NCBI GenBank assembly: GCA_950295325.1
Contig: OX485804.1
Coordinates: forward strand, 21,638,001 to 21,702,000
Reading direction: 5' to 3'
Source of the DNA: Polytrichum commune
Taxonomy: Eukaryota; Streptophyta; Polytrichopsida; Polytrichales; Polytrichaceae
Length of the DNA: 64,000 nucleotides
Part shown: in pieces, positions 47,691 to 63,680 of the stretch
How positions within the stretch are numbered: the first letter of the stretch is position 1
Layout: every line of letters starts with the position of its first letter
Program-made: the position numbers and the translations under genes
Notes under the pieces: generated by a model
Databases searched by the model: none
What the model saw: the letters and a program-made list of their open reading frames with translations, nothing else
What the model was told of the DNA's origin: nothing

Positions 47691-47890
47691 GATGGATCAA
47701 GTGTATTCGTCTTGGGATTCCAATGGCTCTATCTCAAGTGATGTTGGAGGAGAGCCCCGATGTGGTGTCAAGACGACCCATTCGATTGAACGTTTTCAAA
47801 TGGCAGGCTTACAACAACCATGGTGAGCAGCAAAGAAGGTGCAATGAGCCGTCTACAAAAATAACGCAACAATCCACTCACTACTTGTAG

Positions 47891-50147
47891 GAGTGGAGAG
47901 GGCATCAATTAATCACCAAACTCAAAACTCACCATAAAGATAAGCCCATGACGTGCAAAGTAAACAAAGTTTGACCAATATTCCTCTTTCGCCTAACCAT
48001 GGACTTTCTACTTTATAACCCTTAACTTCTCAAGCCTGTGAAAGGGTTGTTTTGAGTATATTTCAGTCAAAGTTGGTTGTGGAATTTTCATAGACATGTT
48101 TTATAGGTTCAAATGTGATTAATCCATAAGATCCTGAAACATGGAAGATGAGATATTTCAAGGGAACAAAATGGGTATGCATAACCTTTTGGATTTTTAG
48201 ATTATAACAATTGCAGGAAGGAATGAACAAGAAAATGCCATGTTGTATTCCCCAAAAAAGACCTTTGACCAATCAAATTCACTTGGAAAATGAGTGGAAT
48301 GCTTGTTTGATCCACTAGATGGAAGCTCAACAGTTGAGCACCTCCACAAAATCTCATCCCAACACAACAAAAACATGACCACTTCCCACTTTGACATTTT
48401 TTCCCACATTTTAATCAATTTTCAAATTGCATGGCTCATGTGTCTATGGGTAGATATCCATGTTGGCTTGATGTTTATTGTTATTTTGGTTGTAGATGAA
48501 TGAGTTAGGTGGGGTTAATGTAGGGAAGAAATCATCCATCAATACAAAATGGGTTGCTTGGGAAGCTAGGGGTTAACTAGGGCACAAAAGACAACCATGG
48601 AAAATAACAAACCGATTAGCCACCTAGGTAAAAAACCTTGTAGTTATGTGCGAGGTTTTATTTTTCTCTAATGTGTAAATTTTAAAAGGCTATTAAGAAT
48701 AATGAAGGAAAAGTAGATGTACATGAGGGGGACCCTAATGTTTAGAGCAAAAATTGACAATATGTGTGTTGGTTTTGTCCAATATACCTTATTTCATCCA
48801 AATGTCATGTGTTTTACGGCCAAATTATTATGAGTTATATCCTATAAATGAAAAAATGTTCAAATTATGGCTTTCTCATTGGAAAGTGAGAGTGGACTAT
48901 GTGGAAGAAAGGCTTTTTTTTCATGATTTTTATTTTGTGTATGTAGCGGACACATTTATCACCTTAAATTGACAAGCTTAGTGTAAGTACACGAGTCCAT
49001 TTTATAGCCTACGTTGCTATGTATACGTTTATTTTTCTGTATGAATTTCTTGTATGTAAGGGGTTTTATTTCATAATCACCCACACACGTCATTTAGGAT
49101 TCCAATGAAGAGTCCACCCCCCGGGCCAACTCTAAATGTAAACCTAGCATTATTTGTCATTCCTTGTTAAACAAATATGGGCATTATAGATTTACAATGT
49201 TGCAATTACTATCGCAAGTACTAAGTGATCTTTCATCCAAATTTCATACATCCATGCATATGACAAACTTTCAAAGAACTATTAGGATGGAGAATATCCA
49301 ATCTTTGTTTCAATAATTAACATTTGGATGAACTAAAAGTAAGTTGGGATGATAGAACTTGTAAACTAATTCTTAAGTGTCACTAGAACAGTTACGACAA
49401 TGACATAAAATACCATATGACATTAAATAGAACATTTCTAGTGTAGTATTTTGTTCGAGCCAATGAGGGCCACTTCACACACGAGCCAAGGACCGTGACC
49501 ATGTAATGGTGAGGGCCCTTGACTCTCATCCAATGGCCGTACCATGGGTGTTGGGATAGCCATTTTGTATAGTCACGGGCCCTCAAGCAATCTAGCCCAT
49601 AGTCTCCACTGTCCAAGAATGAATGAAATTTGACTGATCAATTTTCGTATGAATAGTGCTTGACGGGTAGATTATATTGAGGACTTCAAGTGACGTCGTC
49701 ATTTTCAATTTAGGGTTGCATTTTGAAGGGTTGTTTTTGAGAGAGGTATAATTTGAAGGGCTAAATCATGTTTGAAGCCCTCCAAAACAAACCCTAGTAG
49801 CATCCCATAGACAAAACCCAGAGAGAGAGTGCACAAAGACCCCTCTATGGCCGGGGGACGACCCATATCCGAAAGATTTATAATGACCCAGCTGACATCC
49901 GTCCTTTGCCCAGCCTTGTTCAAATTTTGCCAGTTCCTCATTTGAAATCAATTAGAGCATCTTTTTAATTTCAGTAGGGGCATGGTTTTGAAGAAATTCG
50001 CTGAAGTGCTTCATGTCAAGGTGCAGAAGCATTTAGAGTAATCTAGCTTTGATAAAATTGGTAATGTCAGGTGTTTCAGAAAGCTTAAACAATGATAATA
50101 CACAACTTCAAAAGCCTTTTGCCCGTTTTGAAGCCCGTTCAACTTGT
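47891..50147. other. intergenic, no gene recognised
   Basis: AT-rich sequence. 49070-49145 shares a short segment with the 10985 and 39000 repeats. No coding gene is supported. Confidence 0.45.
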
Positions 50148-50160
50148 GATCGGTTCCAAT

Positions 50161-51139
50161 GAACGGGTAGTGCCGGCAGTTAGTTACAAGCTAGCCGGTT
50201 GATTTTGAGAATTTCCGAATGCAATTGGAAAGTTTAGGAAGGGGTTCCGGAAGAAAATCAAGGTTTACAGAAATGGGCCGATTAGAAGAAAAAAAAATGC
50301 CGGCATTAAGGCAAGCTGCCCTAGAGTATCCACGGCAAATTACCGATTAAAAAATGATTTTCACGGCGGGCAACCGACCAAATATATATGTTTTAGGTAT
50401 TTTTTTCAATACTATGCATAGTTGGAGACTATGCCTTGTTGGCTTGTGGTTTAGGGTTACTTGCTTCCCGCCACAACTTCCATTCCGCAGCGGTGGAGCT
50501 TGCATTTTCGTTTGCATTATGAGTTTTTGAGTTTTAGAATTGCTGAGTGACAATAGCTTCAAGAAGGACAGTAAGTACCGTTTTTTGTATGCTAATCCCT
50601 CTTCTTATTTTAATTCTCCTAATACAGTAAGTGTGAGTGATGTGTCTTGTTCGTTTGGGGCAATTGATACTAACGGCAATGGTACGCAAATTTCATGATT
50701 TTTCAATACTAACTAGCCTCCGGATAATACTTGGACCCTTTTGTGGTGCTTGTATTTTCCGAAGGCTAAATCCTTAGCCCTAATATGGTAGGGGCTTTGC
50801 CAGGTTCAACTCCTACTAAGGATGTTATTTAGACGAAAAAAAATGGAGAGTGAATGCCCACATTATTTAATCCTAAACACTTGAAAAGAAAGAAAGAATA
50901 AATGACAATGACACATCCACCACCAAAATATAAAACCGGCCCCACTTTAGACCTTTCGGAAATTGCATAAATGAAAAAACAAATGTCGGCTAATTGCCTA
51001 AATACATTAGGAAATGGGGGCTATCAACCAATAAATTTTGCACTCTCTAGGTCCACTTTTGGGTAAAAATTGAAAAATCCGAGCCACCTCCAGAAACCTC
51101 GGCAATTAGCCGTTTTCTCTACAGAACTCCCCGGACTCT
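50161..51139 (+). mobile_element. 1.1-kb dispersed element with hAT-like coding relic, copy 2
   Basis: This is an inverted copy of 35312-36426, beginning gaacgggtagtgccggcag and ending gaactccccggactct. It is flanked by an imperfect 13-bp repeat, gatcggttccaat and gatcagttccatt (11 of 13 identical). The coding relic is on the plus strand around 50560-50697 and is shorter than in copy 1. The copy is 979 bp against 1115 bp. Confidence 0.65.
50772..50821 (+). other. tRNA-like segment inside the 1.1-kb element, copy 2
   Basis: The same 50-nt segment as at 35628-35677: starts CCTTAGC, contains GGTAG and CAGGTTCAACTCCT, and ends CTAAGG. The B-box has one changed base relative to copy 1. No anticodon arm is present. 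Confidence 0.4.
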
Positions 51140-51435
51140 GATCAGTTCCATTAAAATGTCGCAAAAACTGTAAGCAATGGAATGTTCTTTCAATGGAGGT
51201 CATGCACAGAATGTAACACAAAACATTCTCAACAAAGATCATAATAAGGCATCGTTGTTCCTCATGTCCCGACAGAAAATGTGAATTATTGCAAGAATTG
51301 ACATCATCATCGGCTACAATTTCAAAAACAAATCCCTTCATAGCATATATTGGGTCAAAAAAATAGCATATTCATGAGACTGTTCGCCACATGAACATAC
51401 CGACTACTAGATCACGAATTAATCCTTCAAATATC

Positions 51436-52290
51436 TACTCGTAGAATGAAATTCGAGAAACCGATGTACTCTACTTCAGATGGGTCCGGTTTCACAAGTT
51501 CAGATTGTACTACTGGTCGTTTGAAAGTCAAGGATTTCAGTGCGCTTCACAGATGTAAGATTTGGAGCTTGCAGGCTGGATTGAAATGATATAGTTACAG
51601 CAGCATACCCATTCAAGATTCAGCTAAATTCTTCTGATTTCACGAGATTTGGGTGTAGAAATATCTGAGACCTGATCTTAATATCCTCAAGAAACCTATG
51701 AAACAGTTGTCAAGGCCAATACCAATCCTGTGATCAAGATTCTCATGTCAACCTCTGATCCAAAGAATTTCTGTTAGCCAAACTTGAGCCACTGGATCGC
51801 ATCAAATGTCCAACACCAGACCTGCCATAGCAATTTGAAGCTGACCACTAATTCATTACAGATGAACATATCCAGTACGTAACGCAAGATTTAAGTCCAC
51901 CTACTTGAAATATCACTGGCTAGATGATCTCAATACATACTTTTGGAATGAAATTAGACAAACTGATGTAACCCTGCTTCAGATGGTTCAGGATTCACAA
52001 GTTGCATTGCTTGTGGTATGAAAGTCAAGAGTTTGGTGTGCTTCACAGATGCAAGATTTCACCGTGACAAGAATTCTTCTGATCTCACAAGATTTGGGTG
52101 TAGAAATCGAGACTCGATCTTAGTATCCCCAAGGAACCTATGAAGCAGTTGTTAGGGCAAACACCAAAGCTGTGCTCAAGATTCCAATCCCCAACTCCGA
52201 TCCAAAGAATTTCTGAACTTGAGCCACTGGATCAGATCACAATTCGAACACCAGACCTGCCATAGCCATTTGAAGCTGGCCACCAATGGC
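51436..52290. repeat. diverged tandem duplication, period about 510 bp
   Basis: 51436-51850 and 51946-52286 share ordered phrases: gaaattcgaga/gaaattagaca, cttcagatgg, gtgcttcacagatg, agatttgggtgtagaaat, gatccaaagaatttctg, ttgagccactggatc and caccagacctgccatag. A third, short match lies at 56064-56098 (acctgccatggccattc). No long open frame is conserved between copies, so a non-coding unit is likely. Confidence 0.65.
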
Positions 52291-52525
52291 TCACCACTTT
52301 CGGATCTCATGCCAAACTCTCATCACTGCAGCGGTTGTTCCACCTGAATCTAGTCCCATGCAGCACCTCACATAACTCTACTAAGAGCGTGGCAAAATCT
52401 CACATGTGGCACTACAAAGAATTGATAGACACAACACAAAGTCGCCATTTCGGATTTCGAGAATTCACTTTACTTACAATCTGCACACAACAAGTGCAAG
52501 CCTTGGTACATACATGCATTTCAAA

Positions 52526-52636
52526 GGGTGCCAAAACCCAAGCCTCAACCGGATCCCCTGCAAACTCTGAGGTTAAGCCGCCTAAACCCGGAATAATACT
52601 CGGATAGGCGACCTTTGGATTTCCGTGCGCCCTACC
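52526..52636 (+). pseudogene. 5S rRNA-derived relic (possible Cassandra-type or 5S pseudogene)
   Basis: About 110 bp align with plant 5S rRNA in order: gggtgc near the start, then ccggatccc, aactc, gttaagc (box A region), tactnggat, then ggcgacct (box C region ggatgggtgacct), and a gtgcgccc-like end. Plant 5S is 120 nt, so this is a diverged, slightly shortened copy with changed promoter boxes and is unlikely to be a working 5S gene. It stands alone rather than in an array. 5S sequence within the terminal repeat of Cassandra (TRIM) fossils is a known source in plants; element ends were not identified. Confidence 0.65.
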
Positions 52637-53078
52637 ACTTATGGTTCACCCAATTATAGTGGGGGACCGGGTTTACAGATATTCTCAACCAATGATATGG
52701 GAACCCAGGGGATTGCCCTTTGAAGAGATAGGTTTCGATGTGCCCGTTTAAGGTGTTCGCCCTCAAATGAGACAATAGTTTTTGGGGTCTTCTAATTCTC
52801 GTAATACATGTTTCGAAATTACATATAGACTTAGACCAACTCGAAAACGAAGCAACACCATCATTCACACCAGTGGCCACATCGGAGTCGTCTTTCTTTC
52901 TGCCTTCTGTCTTTCAGAACTCTACAACAGGATGCTCACAATCCGAAGCATCAGTTGAGAATTCTCTAGCTACTACATATAACAACCCATGATGATTCTG
53001 CTCAACTAACTACATCGGCGCCCTCATCTAAGAAAAAATTTTAGAAATTTACAACAATTCAATCTTGTTACGAAATTC

Positions 53079-53462
53079 TCAGAAACCATGGTGACCAGCA
53101 TGTGCAACATGACCCACATGAGCAGCATGGTGTCCGGCATGAGCAGCATGGTGATGAGCTGCAGCGCTATGGTGGTGGCCATGTGCTGCGGTGCCGTGAT
53201 TGTGATGGTTGTTGTGATGATGGCCATGGGGTTTGTGATGAGCATTATCGATCGGAACTCCATCAGCAACACCACCGCCACCGGCTAATGCACCAACATG
53301 ACCATGGCCATGTCCTCCACCGCCATGGCCACCAGCATGATGATCAACGTTGTGGCGGCGTCGCTTACGGCTATGTCGACCTGCACACAAGGTTGTGGTT
53401 GTCAGCACTATTGCAGCATCAAAGAGCACCAGGCCCAGCGCTACTCCGAGAATCGCCAACAT
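53079..53462 (-). CDS. small His-rich protein with signal-peptide-like N-terminus
   Basis: A single-exon frame of 127 residues runs from an ATG at 53462. Residues 1-27 are hydrophobic (MLAILGVALGLVLF and on to TTTTLCAG), like a signal peptide with a cleavage site near residue 28, or a membrane anchor. A basic patch SRKRRR follows. The rest is Gly/Ala/His repeats: 32 of 127 residues are His, many in HH or HHH clusters spaced by Gly or Ala. Such proteins usually bind Zn, Ni or Cu, which is an inference only. I do not recognise a named family. The opposite strand also carries long frames, but these follow from the repeat and lack a signal sequence. A TATA-like box lies 196 bp upstream, and a tandem duplication lies farther upstream. 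Expression is not provable from sequence; a low-complexity accident remains possible. Confidence 0.6.
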   Translation of the reverse strand: MLAILGVALGLVLFDAAIVLTTTTLCAGRHSRKRRRHNVDHHAGGHGGGGHGHGHVGALAGGGGVADGVPIDNAHHKPHGHHHNNHHNHGTAAHGHHHSAAAHHHAAHAGHHAAHVGHVAHAGHHGF

Positions 53463-53657
53463 CTTGTAATATCGACTTACTTAGCCCAGTGAATCTGCAC
53501 CACCTGAAAGTGATGAAGATTGTGATGATGATGCTTAACCTGCGAAGTGGAGGTTAGTCTGCAAAGCTCTGATCCGAACGTTGTTGTGTTCAGATTTTCA
53601 GATTTTCAGATTAGGGTTCACTTGAAGACTGAGGAGTACTGCTGGCAGTGGAGTTTG

Positions 53658-53666
53658 ACTTATATG
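53658..53666 (-). promoter_or_regulatory. possible TATA box of the His-rich gene
   Basis: The minus strand reads CATATAAG, about 196 bp before the ATG at 53462. The distance fits a leader of about 165 nt. No other core promoter element is evident. Confidence 0.35.
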
Positions 53667-53864
53667 AGGGTAAGCCTGCAGGTACCAAGAACGTGCCTGG
53701 TTTATGAAACTCCATCCAGATCATTGCCAACAGCGGGATGTGGAAACGTCTGGGAATGCAGATAATTAAAAGTCAACATAGTCGCTTGCGATGGATTTTT
53801 CCTGTTGCAATCATCTTGGTAAGAGTGAGAGCAACATAATCCCCTTCCTTTAAAATTTTCTCCG

Positions 53865-54082
53865 ACCCTCGTAGAGTGTATTTCACTCTTCCTCCCGCCC
53901 TTGAAGTCTGCAAACCTAATTACTTGAAGAAACGCAGCGGATCAAACGTAGGAGATAATCATTTTGGAATTGCACTTATCCCCCACCCTCGTAGAGTGTA
54001 GTGCACTCTTCCTCCCGCCCTTGAAGTCTGCAAACCTAACTCTTTGAAGAAACGCAGCGGATCAAACGTAGGAGATAATCAT
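53865..54082. repeat. tandem duplication, period exactly 120 bp
   Basis: 53865-53962 and 53985-54082 are nearly identical over 98 bp, from accctcgtagagtgta to ggagataatcat, with a period of 120. Only a few substitutions separate the copies, so the event is recent relative to the surrounding repeats. It lies 400-620 bp upstream of the His-rich ORF. Confidence 0.85.
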
Positions 54083-57000
54083 GAGACGGCAGGAGTTATC
54101 GTTGACCAAAGAAGACAGTTAGCTGACCTACTTCACTAAGGCTATGACCCTGGGAGCCGCCTAATCAGCAACAAAGACTTCACTGATTTTCAAATCAAGG
54201 ATGCTTATTTAGTACACTTAATCATCCTTTTTCTACATGATGGGCTACTGAGTTGGGCAGAAAGTCGAGTCTGGTCAAACTGATCCTGTGCAGAGAAGCA
54301 AGTCCTTCATAAGGATTCATGACATGAAATCAATTAAGGGTGAACTAACGATGATCTTAACTTAGTCAACCACTAAACTCGAGGTTGAGTCACCAGGAGG
54401 ACGTTCACGCCATTCAAAAATACGCTTCCTCACATAATTGCACAAATTCGGCAAGAAATGCAGCCTTAATTTGTGCTTTGATGTCTGCGCCCAGGCAACA
54501 TCATCTGATTGATAGTTGATACTCTGTTAGTGAAAAATCAACTCAATCACAAGAGATGCAAAAAGATTGAAGAATTGGGCATCTTGAATATGACTCAATC
54601 ACTAGAAATGACACTGGTTTGTGACCACATTGGGTAGAAATTCTAGTGGAATGTATTTCGCTCGAGTCCCATGAGCCCACAGATTTCTCTGTTTTTATCA
54701 GTGACTTCCTTTCCTGGTTTACTCTCAGGCGGTTCGCTAAAGTGGGCCTGTGCGGGTGCTAATCCAAAATTCTTCCGAGGATTTCTATCTTGAGAGGATA
54801 TGGATTAGAGTGTATGAATCATAATCAAATAATACATGGCTCAAAATCTCGGGGATTGATAATGCAGATGATGTGCCATACAACAAAATGAATGCATTTG
54901 ATGGATAATTAATGACATGCTTTGTTCGCGTATCAGGAGGTCATGGTCTTGATGTATGGAAACCAATAACTCATGAAGGCTCATCATTAACATTCACTCT
55001 AAGTTCAGTCCAGGAAGCTGGTGCAGCTGGTGGTGATTTGCAATGAATAATTTACAGAGGGATAGTTGTTCAGGTAAAGAATAGATTTGGAGGTCACCCA
55101 TTTGGACAAAGGAGCCATGAACTTTGTCTTCAAATCAGTATTTCAATCATCAACATGTCAGGTGGGAGGGTCGACCCCAAATAAACACTGCACTTGACAT
55201 GTGATATGGCATGGATCATTGTGTTTTGACACTGACTGACCGACCTGTCTTTACATACTGTTTCAGAATTGCCACAAAGGTTTAACCTTGATATAGATTT
55301 GATGTGTGATACGAGTATGGCTTATTGCAGGACTTGTAAAATTCCAAGCACTTCTTCTGATGAAGTTTGTCAATCCCAGAGATGTTATTGAGCAAACAAT
55401 TTCGTCATGTTAAGTTTGCTTATTGATTCAATACCTGGTTTGTAGAACCTGCTCCACAACACACCCTCACAAACTGGAAATATAACAGGATTGAACTCTT
55501 TTCTCTGAAGAACGCATAACCTTAAGAATGAAAGACACTTGTTCCACTGATGCAACACCAACTTAGCTTCATGTGTTACTAAAGGAAGTGTGGTACTCAA
55601 ATACCCTAACTTTGGGCCCCCAATGAGCTGATTTTTACAACATTAGATCTTAAACATACGTTGAGTCACTCACCAGGTATCAAATTATGCTCTACTTAGG
55701 CCAACAATCATGAGTACTTACTTAATTTTCGATTGATAGAATCTTCCTCACACAATTAACTGTAAACTGAAGATGAAGTGATGATGTATATCATGTAGTT
55801 TAGGTTTGACATGTTGAGGTTAAATTGCTGGTGGTTTGGAAGTGAAGGATGGACTAGATCTTTCAAGCTGCTAAAGTAAAGTTGATAATATTAGGGGTGT
55901 GGAGACAGTGATTAGATCTGATCCCGTTCAGCTTGACGAGGAAGTCAGCACAGAGGTAGGATCGAAATTGGACTCAAAGTTCATTGTCCAGGCACTCAAT
56001 TTAGTTCTATCGTGCGGTTTCCAATTGTAGTGGAATTTTGTTCATAATTCTTGGGAACGATCTACTAAACCTGCCATGGCCATTCAAAGCTGGCCACCAC
56101 CAGCTTCAATTTACATCCAAAACCTCTGAAATAGTACAGCTCTCGTTATACATCAAGCACTGTAGAGAATTTTACACCTGATAATGTGTTTATGAGCACT
56201 ACGTCACAATTTGCTTCCAACTACAGCCTCTGAGAATCTGTGATGGATATTCATACCATCCACTTAAGATTGTACGTGTTGAATTATCTCAAGAACCTTC
56301 TTCATACTCGTGCATTCGTGTTTTAAATCCGAACAAAAAGAATAACTCCACAATATTATTCTGCTTCTGATTATAACTAACAATGGGTGATCATGGAGTG
56401 CTTGTGGGAGCTTACATGTGTGGCTGGTCATGTGATGCTGTGGTCGATCATCATGTGAGGTAACATTGTTGTGGTAGGCCTAGCAGTGAGGAGCAGCAGT
56501 ACTGCTAACGTTATATATTATGGTGGTTGCGATTAGAGGGATATTTTTGAAGAGTACCATGATTCATCAGTATATAGAAATCCCACCCACCTCACTACCG
56601 TGCCACAGGTGATCCATGAAGTTCACTGCAAGATTTATATTGAATGTGGTTGAGATATCACATGCATCGTCACTGGCATCAGACAATAGTACTACATCAA
56701 GAATAGGAAAGATCTAGCTAGCAATATCTTGGGCCACCTCATCAACCACTGACCTGATGACATGCATGAAGGTGGTATGTTTGGATCATATTGTAACGCT
56801 TCTCAAATCCGTTTCAAGATCTAATGCTTGAGTTTGATTTGATCCAGAGTTTGGTCAAAATCTTGGGTTGAGGCTACAGACAAATGTTTAGTGCTGTACA
56901 ATTTGGGCCTTACTAGAATAGCACTAATAACTACACTTCACATCTGTTTTAGTTTTACTGTGGTCCACATTACTCATCGTCAACAACACACTAAATGATT

Positions 57001-60000
57001 TCAAATTACTGGTTGGCAACACTAGAGAGGGTGTCATATGACACTTGGTGCTACTTGACAAGTGATCATGAAGACCACTCTAATTAACACGACATGTATC
57101 AATTTTAATGCCACACTACAACAGATGTTGAGTGTACTTATTGGCAGTGGATTGACAAGGCAGCTACCAAGAAGGTTCCCAAATCACCATTTCTTTTGTC
57201 TGCAAAGGAGGGTTGCATCCACACGGTGACTTCTGGACAATTTTGGAGGCTAACATGTTTTATAAGAAAAGTCCACGCGCTTGACATGGAATCATGGAGG
57301 AACTCGGCGGCGTAAGGGCAGCTCCATTTCGGAGCATCAAATTCAGAAAGAACAGGAAAAGACATGCCAAATCCCTCATTTGGCTTGCCTGCAAATATTG
57401 GAATCATGGAGTATGGACTCTACTGTACCTAACCAAGAGACTAGAGTAGCAGAGCGCACCGCTCTTTTTTTGAACCCGGACAAAGAACAATGATACACCA
57501 ACAACCCTTCCCTTTCTTGGGTATTGCACTACTCCGACATAACTACCACTAGTAGAAAAGTGGTGGTAGCCAACCCAACAGCACAAATCTATGAATAGTC
57601 AATATTTGGCATGACGGTTTTACAAGCATTTCGTTTGGAAAAATTGGAACCTGTTGTTTGGCTACCGCCACTTTATCGACTAGGCTGGCTTATGTATCTA
57701 GTACTGCCTGCACTACTCTTAATTTGTTCCTCCAAGCTTATTGTGCATTTTTTCATCATCTTCAAAAGAATAGGAGCTGTATATATTATGTGTACTATGT
57801 AGGCTCAAAGCTTACTAGCGTGACTGGGAGAATAGAATATGAGTTGCTAAAGCTGTGAGTACTGAGTACTGAGTTGCAAAAGCATAGGAAAAGGAGAAGC
57901 AAAAGCAAAATGGAAGTAACCTAAAGGGCAAGGAAGGACTCATGGAGACCTAATGTTAGGGGAGAGAAATTCACTAATCTGCTGTAAAGTTTGCACAGTG
58001 ACTGACATGCAGTGAATGTACTCCAACTTCCTACATGGATCCGCAAAAATTCTGGCTGGAGTTCACTGATTACTACGCTACAGTAGTAGTGCTCTTTCGC
58101 TTTTCCACGACTTGCAGAAAGAGGATTCTTCAGGCTGGCCACTGGTTATAGCTATAATAGGCAGCTTGTAGGGAACTGTTGAAATTACATAGACTTGGGG
58201 GTTGGTTGAATCCACTTTTAGTTATAGCCTGGTAAAAGAGACTAGATACAGTCTTCAAGTCAATTTTCCCAACAGGAGTAAGTTAGCTGCACTCATGAGC
58301 TTCACATGGTACTGCAGTCATGAGTTTTAAAAATATTGAATTGCTCATGTGGAGACCACACACGTTTGAAACGCAGGTTTCAAAACAGAGATCGGTGGGC
58401 CAACGTAAAAGAATTTTGTCTCTATTCTTGGGGAGCTTGCTTTCAAGATTGGTTCCTCTTCTATTGGTTGACAATGTCTATTTTCAACTCTGATCCAACT
58501 CTGTCCGTTTCTAAATTTTGCAAATTTTAAAACCTCCGTTTTCGGTCACAGTTGATGAAAAAGGAAGGTTTTAACTAGCATTTTCAACGTGTGTTGCCTC
58601 CAGAGATAGCAGATCCACTTTGAATCCGCATGGTGTAAGGGCATTTCAACAAGAGAGCATCCTTGTATTGGTTTTTTGGAGTCATTATATTACAGTGTTG
58701 TTGCAACTGTGTACAGGTGAAGAAAGTCGGCCGCGCGTTTAATAAGGTAACAACTTAGTGCAACTGTCCGATCAATAAAGTGCAAAAAATCTGTCAACTA
58801 CACGTATGTATGATACAGGAACACTGCTAAAGTGTTGAATCTTGAAGCATGTGCCCATTATGCTCAATATGCTTAAAGGGCACTTGCCTCTTACAACAGT
58901 GGGTGGAAGAAGAGGGAACATATTTAAGGATTCCAATAACATGAGGGGCCTGTACTGAGGGGGTTTCATCGTTTACGCCAACCAATCACAACAGTGCTGC
59001 AATGTGTATGGTGCGGGCTTGTATTTAATCAGCAAGATCCAGGACTAAGTGAGCCGACATGACGTCCTCTAAAAGTGCAGCAAAATATCAACATCAAGAT
59101 TCCCGAACTTCCTTACCTGTCCTGTGCCAGCTAGACACACCCCACATGACTCATGAACATGTTGAAACAAGTTCAAGTCTTTACCACGGAATCAGCTCAA
59201 AAAGTTCAGGACAAAATCTTGTTTCTTGGCACACAAAAATTTTTGCTGTTGTAAACACTTCCAACATTGAAGTTGTAAATCCAATAGCCCATGCAATGTA
59301 AGTTTGTCATAATGGGTCGAGTGATGAATATGTGAAAAGATGGTAGAAAACATGGGATGGTTTTGCGATGTGATATGTTTCTATTCAACTAGCTCAAAGA
59401 TTTTCCAAGCTCTTATTTGGTGGCAACTGCAGTACAAGCCTTATTCAGTGTGAATATGAGGTCGGTAATATTGCTCATGCAAAAGATTGACAAAGAACTT
59501 AATGGTCCACAAGAGCTCGAGAGCACGTCATGGTTTGAACTTCATATCATGGTGATATGAATCATACTGATGTTATTTCAAAGAGAGCAGTTTCACTGTA
59601 ATCACAAAGCTCAAATGTCCCTAGGATATGGATACCTAAACAGTCAAATTAGTAGCTACCGTAGTCCTGACGATGCTTGACGTCATTGTCCATGTCCAGT
59701 GCCTCATTGATCGGCATATATATGAGGCCTACATCAAAAACTTAGCCCCATTCCGAAACATGAGAATCTAATCTACTAGTGCTGTATGGGCGGAGTCTGA
59801 TTGATCGATGATAGGATTGGTCTACCCATAACTAAATGCGCTCAGTTCTTATGGAAAGTGGATTCTCCAGTTGTCCATATTGTTCTGAGAGCATTGTTAT
59901 GACCGACTGTCCAGTTGGTTGGTAGACCATTGGCGTGGGTGCGCATTTTAGATCTGTTCTGTTCCTTGAAGCTGATGGAAGTAATACTTGAAGCTGATTT

Positions 60001-60049
60001 GTGCCGCACCCCTTCTCATTTGATGTTTTCGACCATTACAACAATCTTC
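54083..60049. other. long intergenic stretch, no gene recognised
   Basis: About 6 kb with balanced composition and only short open frames (for example 57138-57407 minus, 89 codons, unrecognised). 56064-56098 matches the unit duplicated at 51436-52290. The 3' untranslated region of the beta-amylase gene should occupy the last few hundred bases. Non-coding transcripts cannot be excluded. Confidence 0.45.
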
Positions 60050-63094
<3,045 letters not shown>

Positions 63095-63104
63095 CTTGAT
63101 GGAT

Positions 63105-63425
63105 CTGTAAGAAAATAAAGCTCCCCGGTCAAGAAACGAAATCCAACTCAACACAGCCGCGACCCAACAGCTTTCCAGAGATTACCATAAAAAAAAGAGC
63201 AAATCAATGTCCTACCCGTTTATGCGGTACAGCATGTACAGACCGACACGTTTCAAAACTCCCGACGCTAAGAACGCATTAGAATAAATAAATGGTAATG
63301 TCCACAAGGGGCAACGGCAACATTAAGGAAACTTGTAGTTTCCTTAAAGCTTATCATATTCCGCAAGTCGGTTTGGCAGACAATGTGAGAAGCTGCAAAC
63401 GCAATGACACCACACGACATCTCAC
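63105..63425 (-). other. putative 5' UTR intron of the beta-amylase gene
   Basis: A donor AAG|GTGAG at 63426/63425 and an acceptor TTACAG at 63105 bracket 321 nt directly upstream of the exon that carries the start codon 10 nt into it. The leader exon would run from roughly 63.7 kb to 63426. Confidence 0.55.
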
Positions 63426-63680
63426 CTTTCTTCGCCGTGAAGACTCGGGCGGCGTAAGTTCCCAGCCTTTTCGGGCTTTCGTTGGATGTCTGCGTCTCTA
63501 CGTTACCTTGCAACGTTCAAGGACCTCGAAGGTCTTCGAACCTCCCGAGATCAGCTACACTCAGAAATACCAACTCTTTCTGCGTCAACTTCACTCAAGA
63601 GATATAACTCACTTTGGAGTTTCAGAAACAATGACCTGTTCCTTCGGCCACAGCAATGCAGAAATTAACTTGCTGTCTGT

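Noticed and set aside
53102-53557. 151-codon plus-strand frame opposite the His-rich ORF
   Set aside because: It arises because the GGC/CAT-type repeats stay open in several frames on both strands. The minus-strand frame is preferred for its signal-peptide-like start and TATA box.
57138-57407. 89-codon minus-strand frame, partly protein-like
   Set aside because: No recognisable domain, no promoter or splice partner. Kept out of the gene list.
63424-63513. N-terminal coding extension of beta-amylase into the leader exon
   Set aside because: The open frame there is out of phase with the catalytic domain after splicing, and the in-phase frame has a stop and no ATG.
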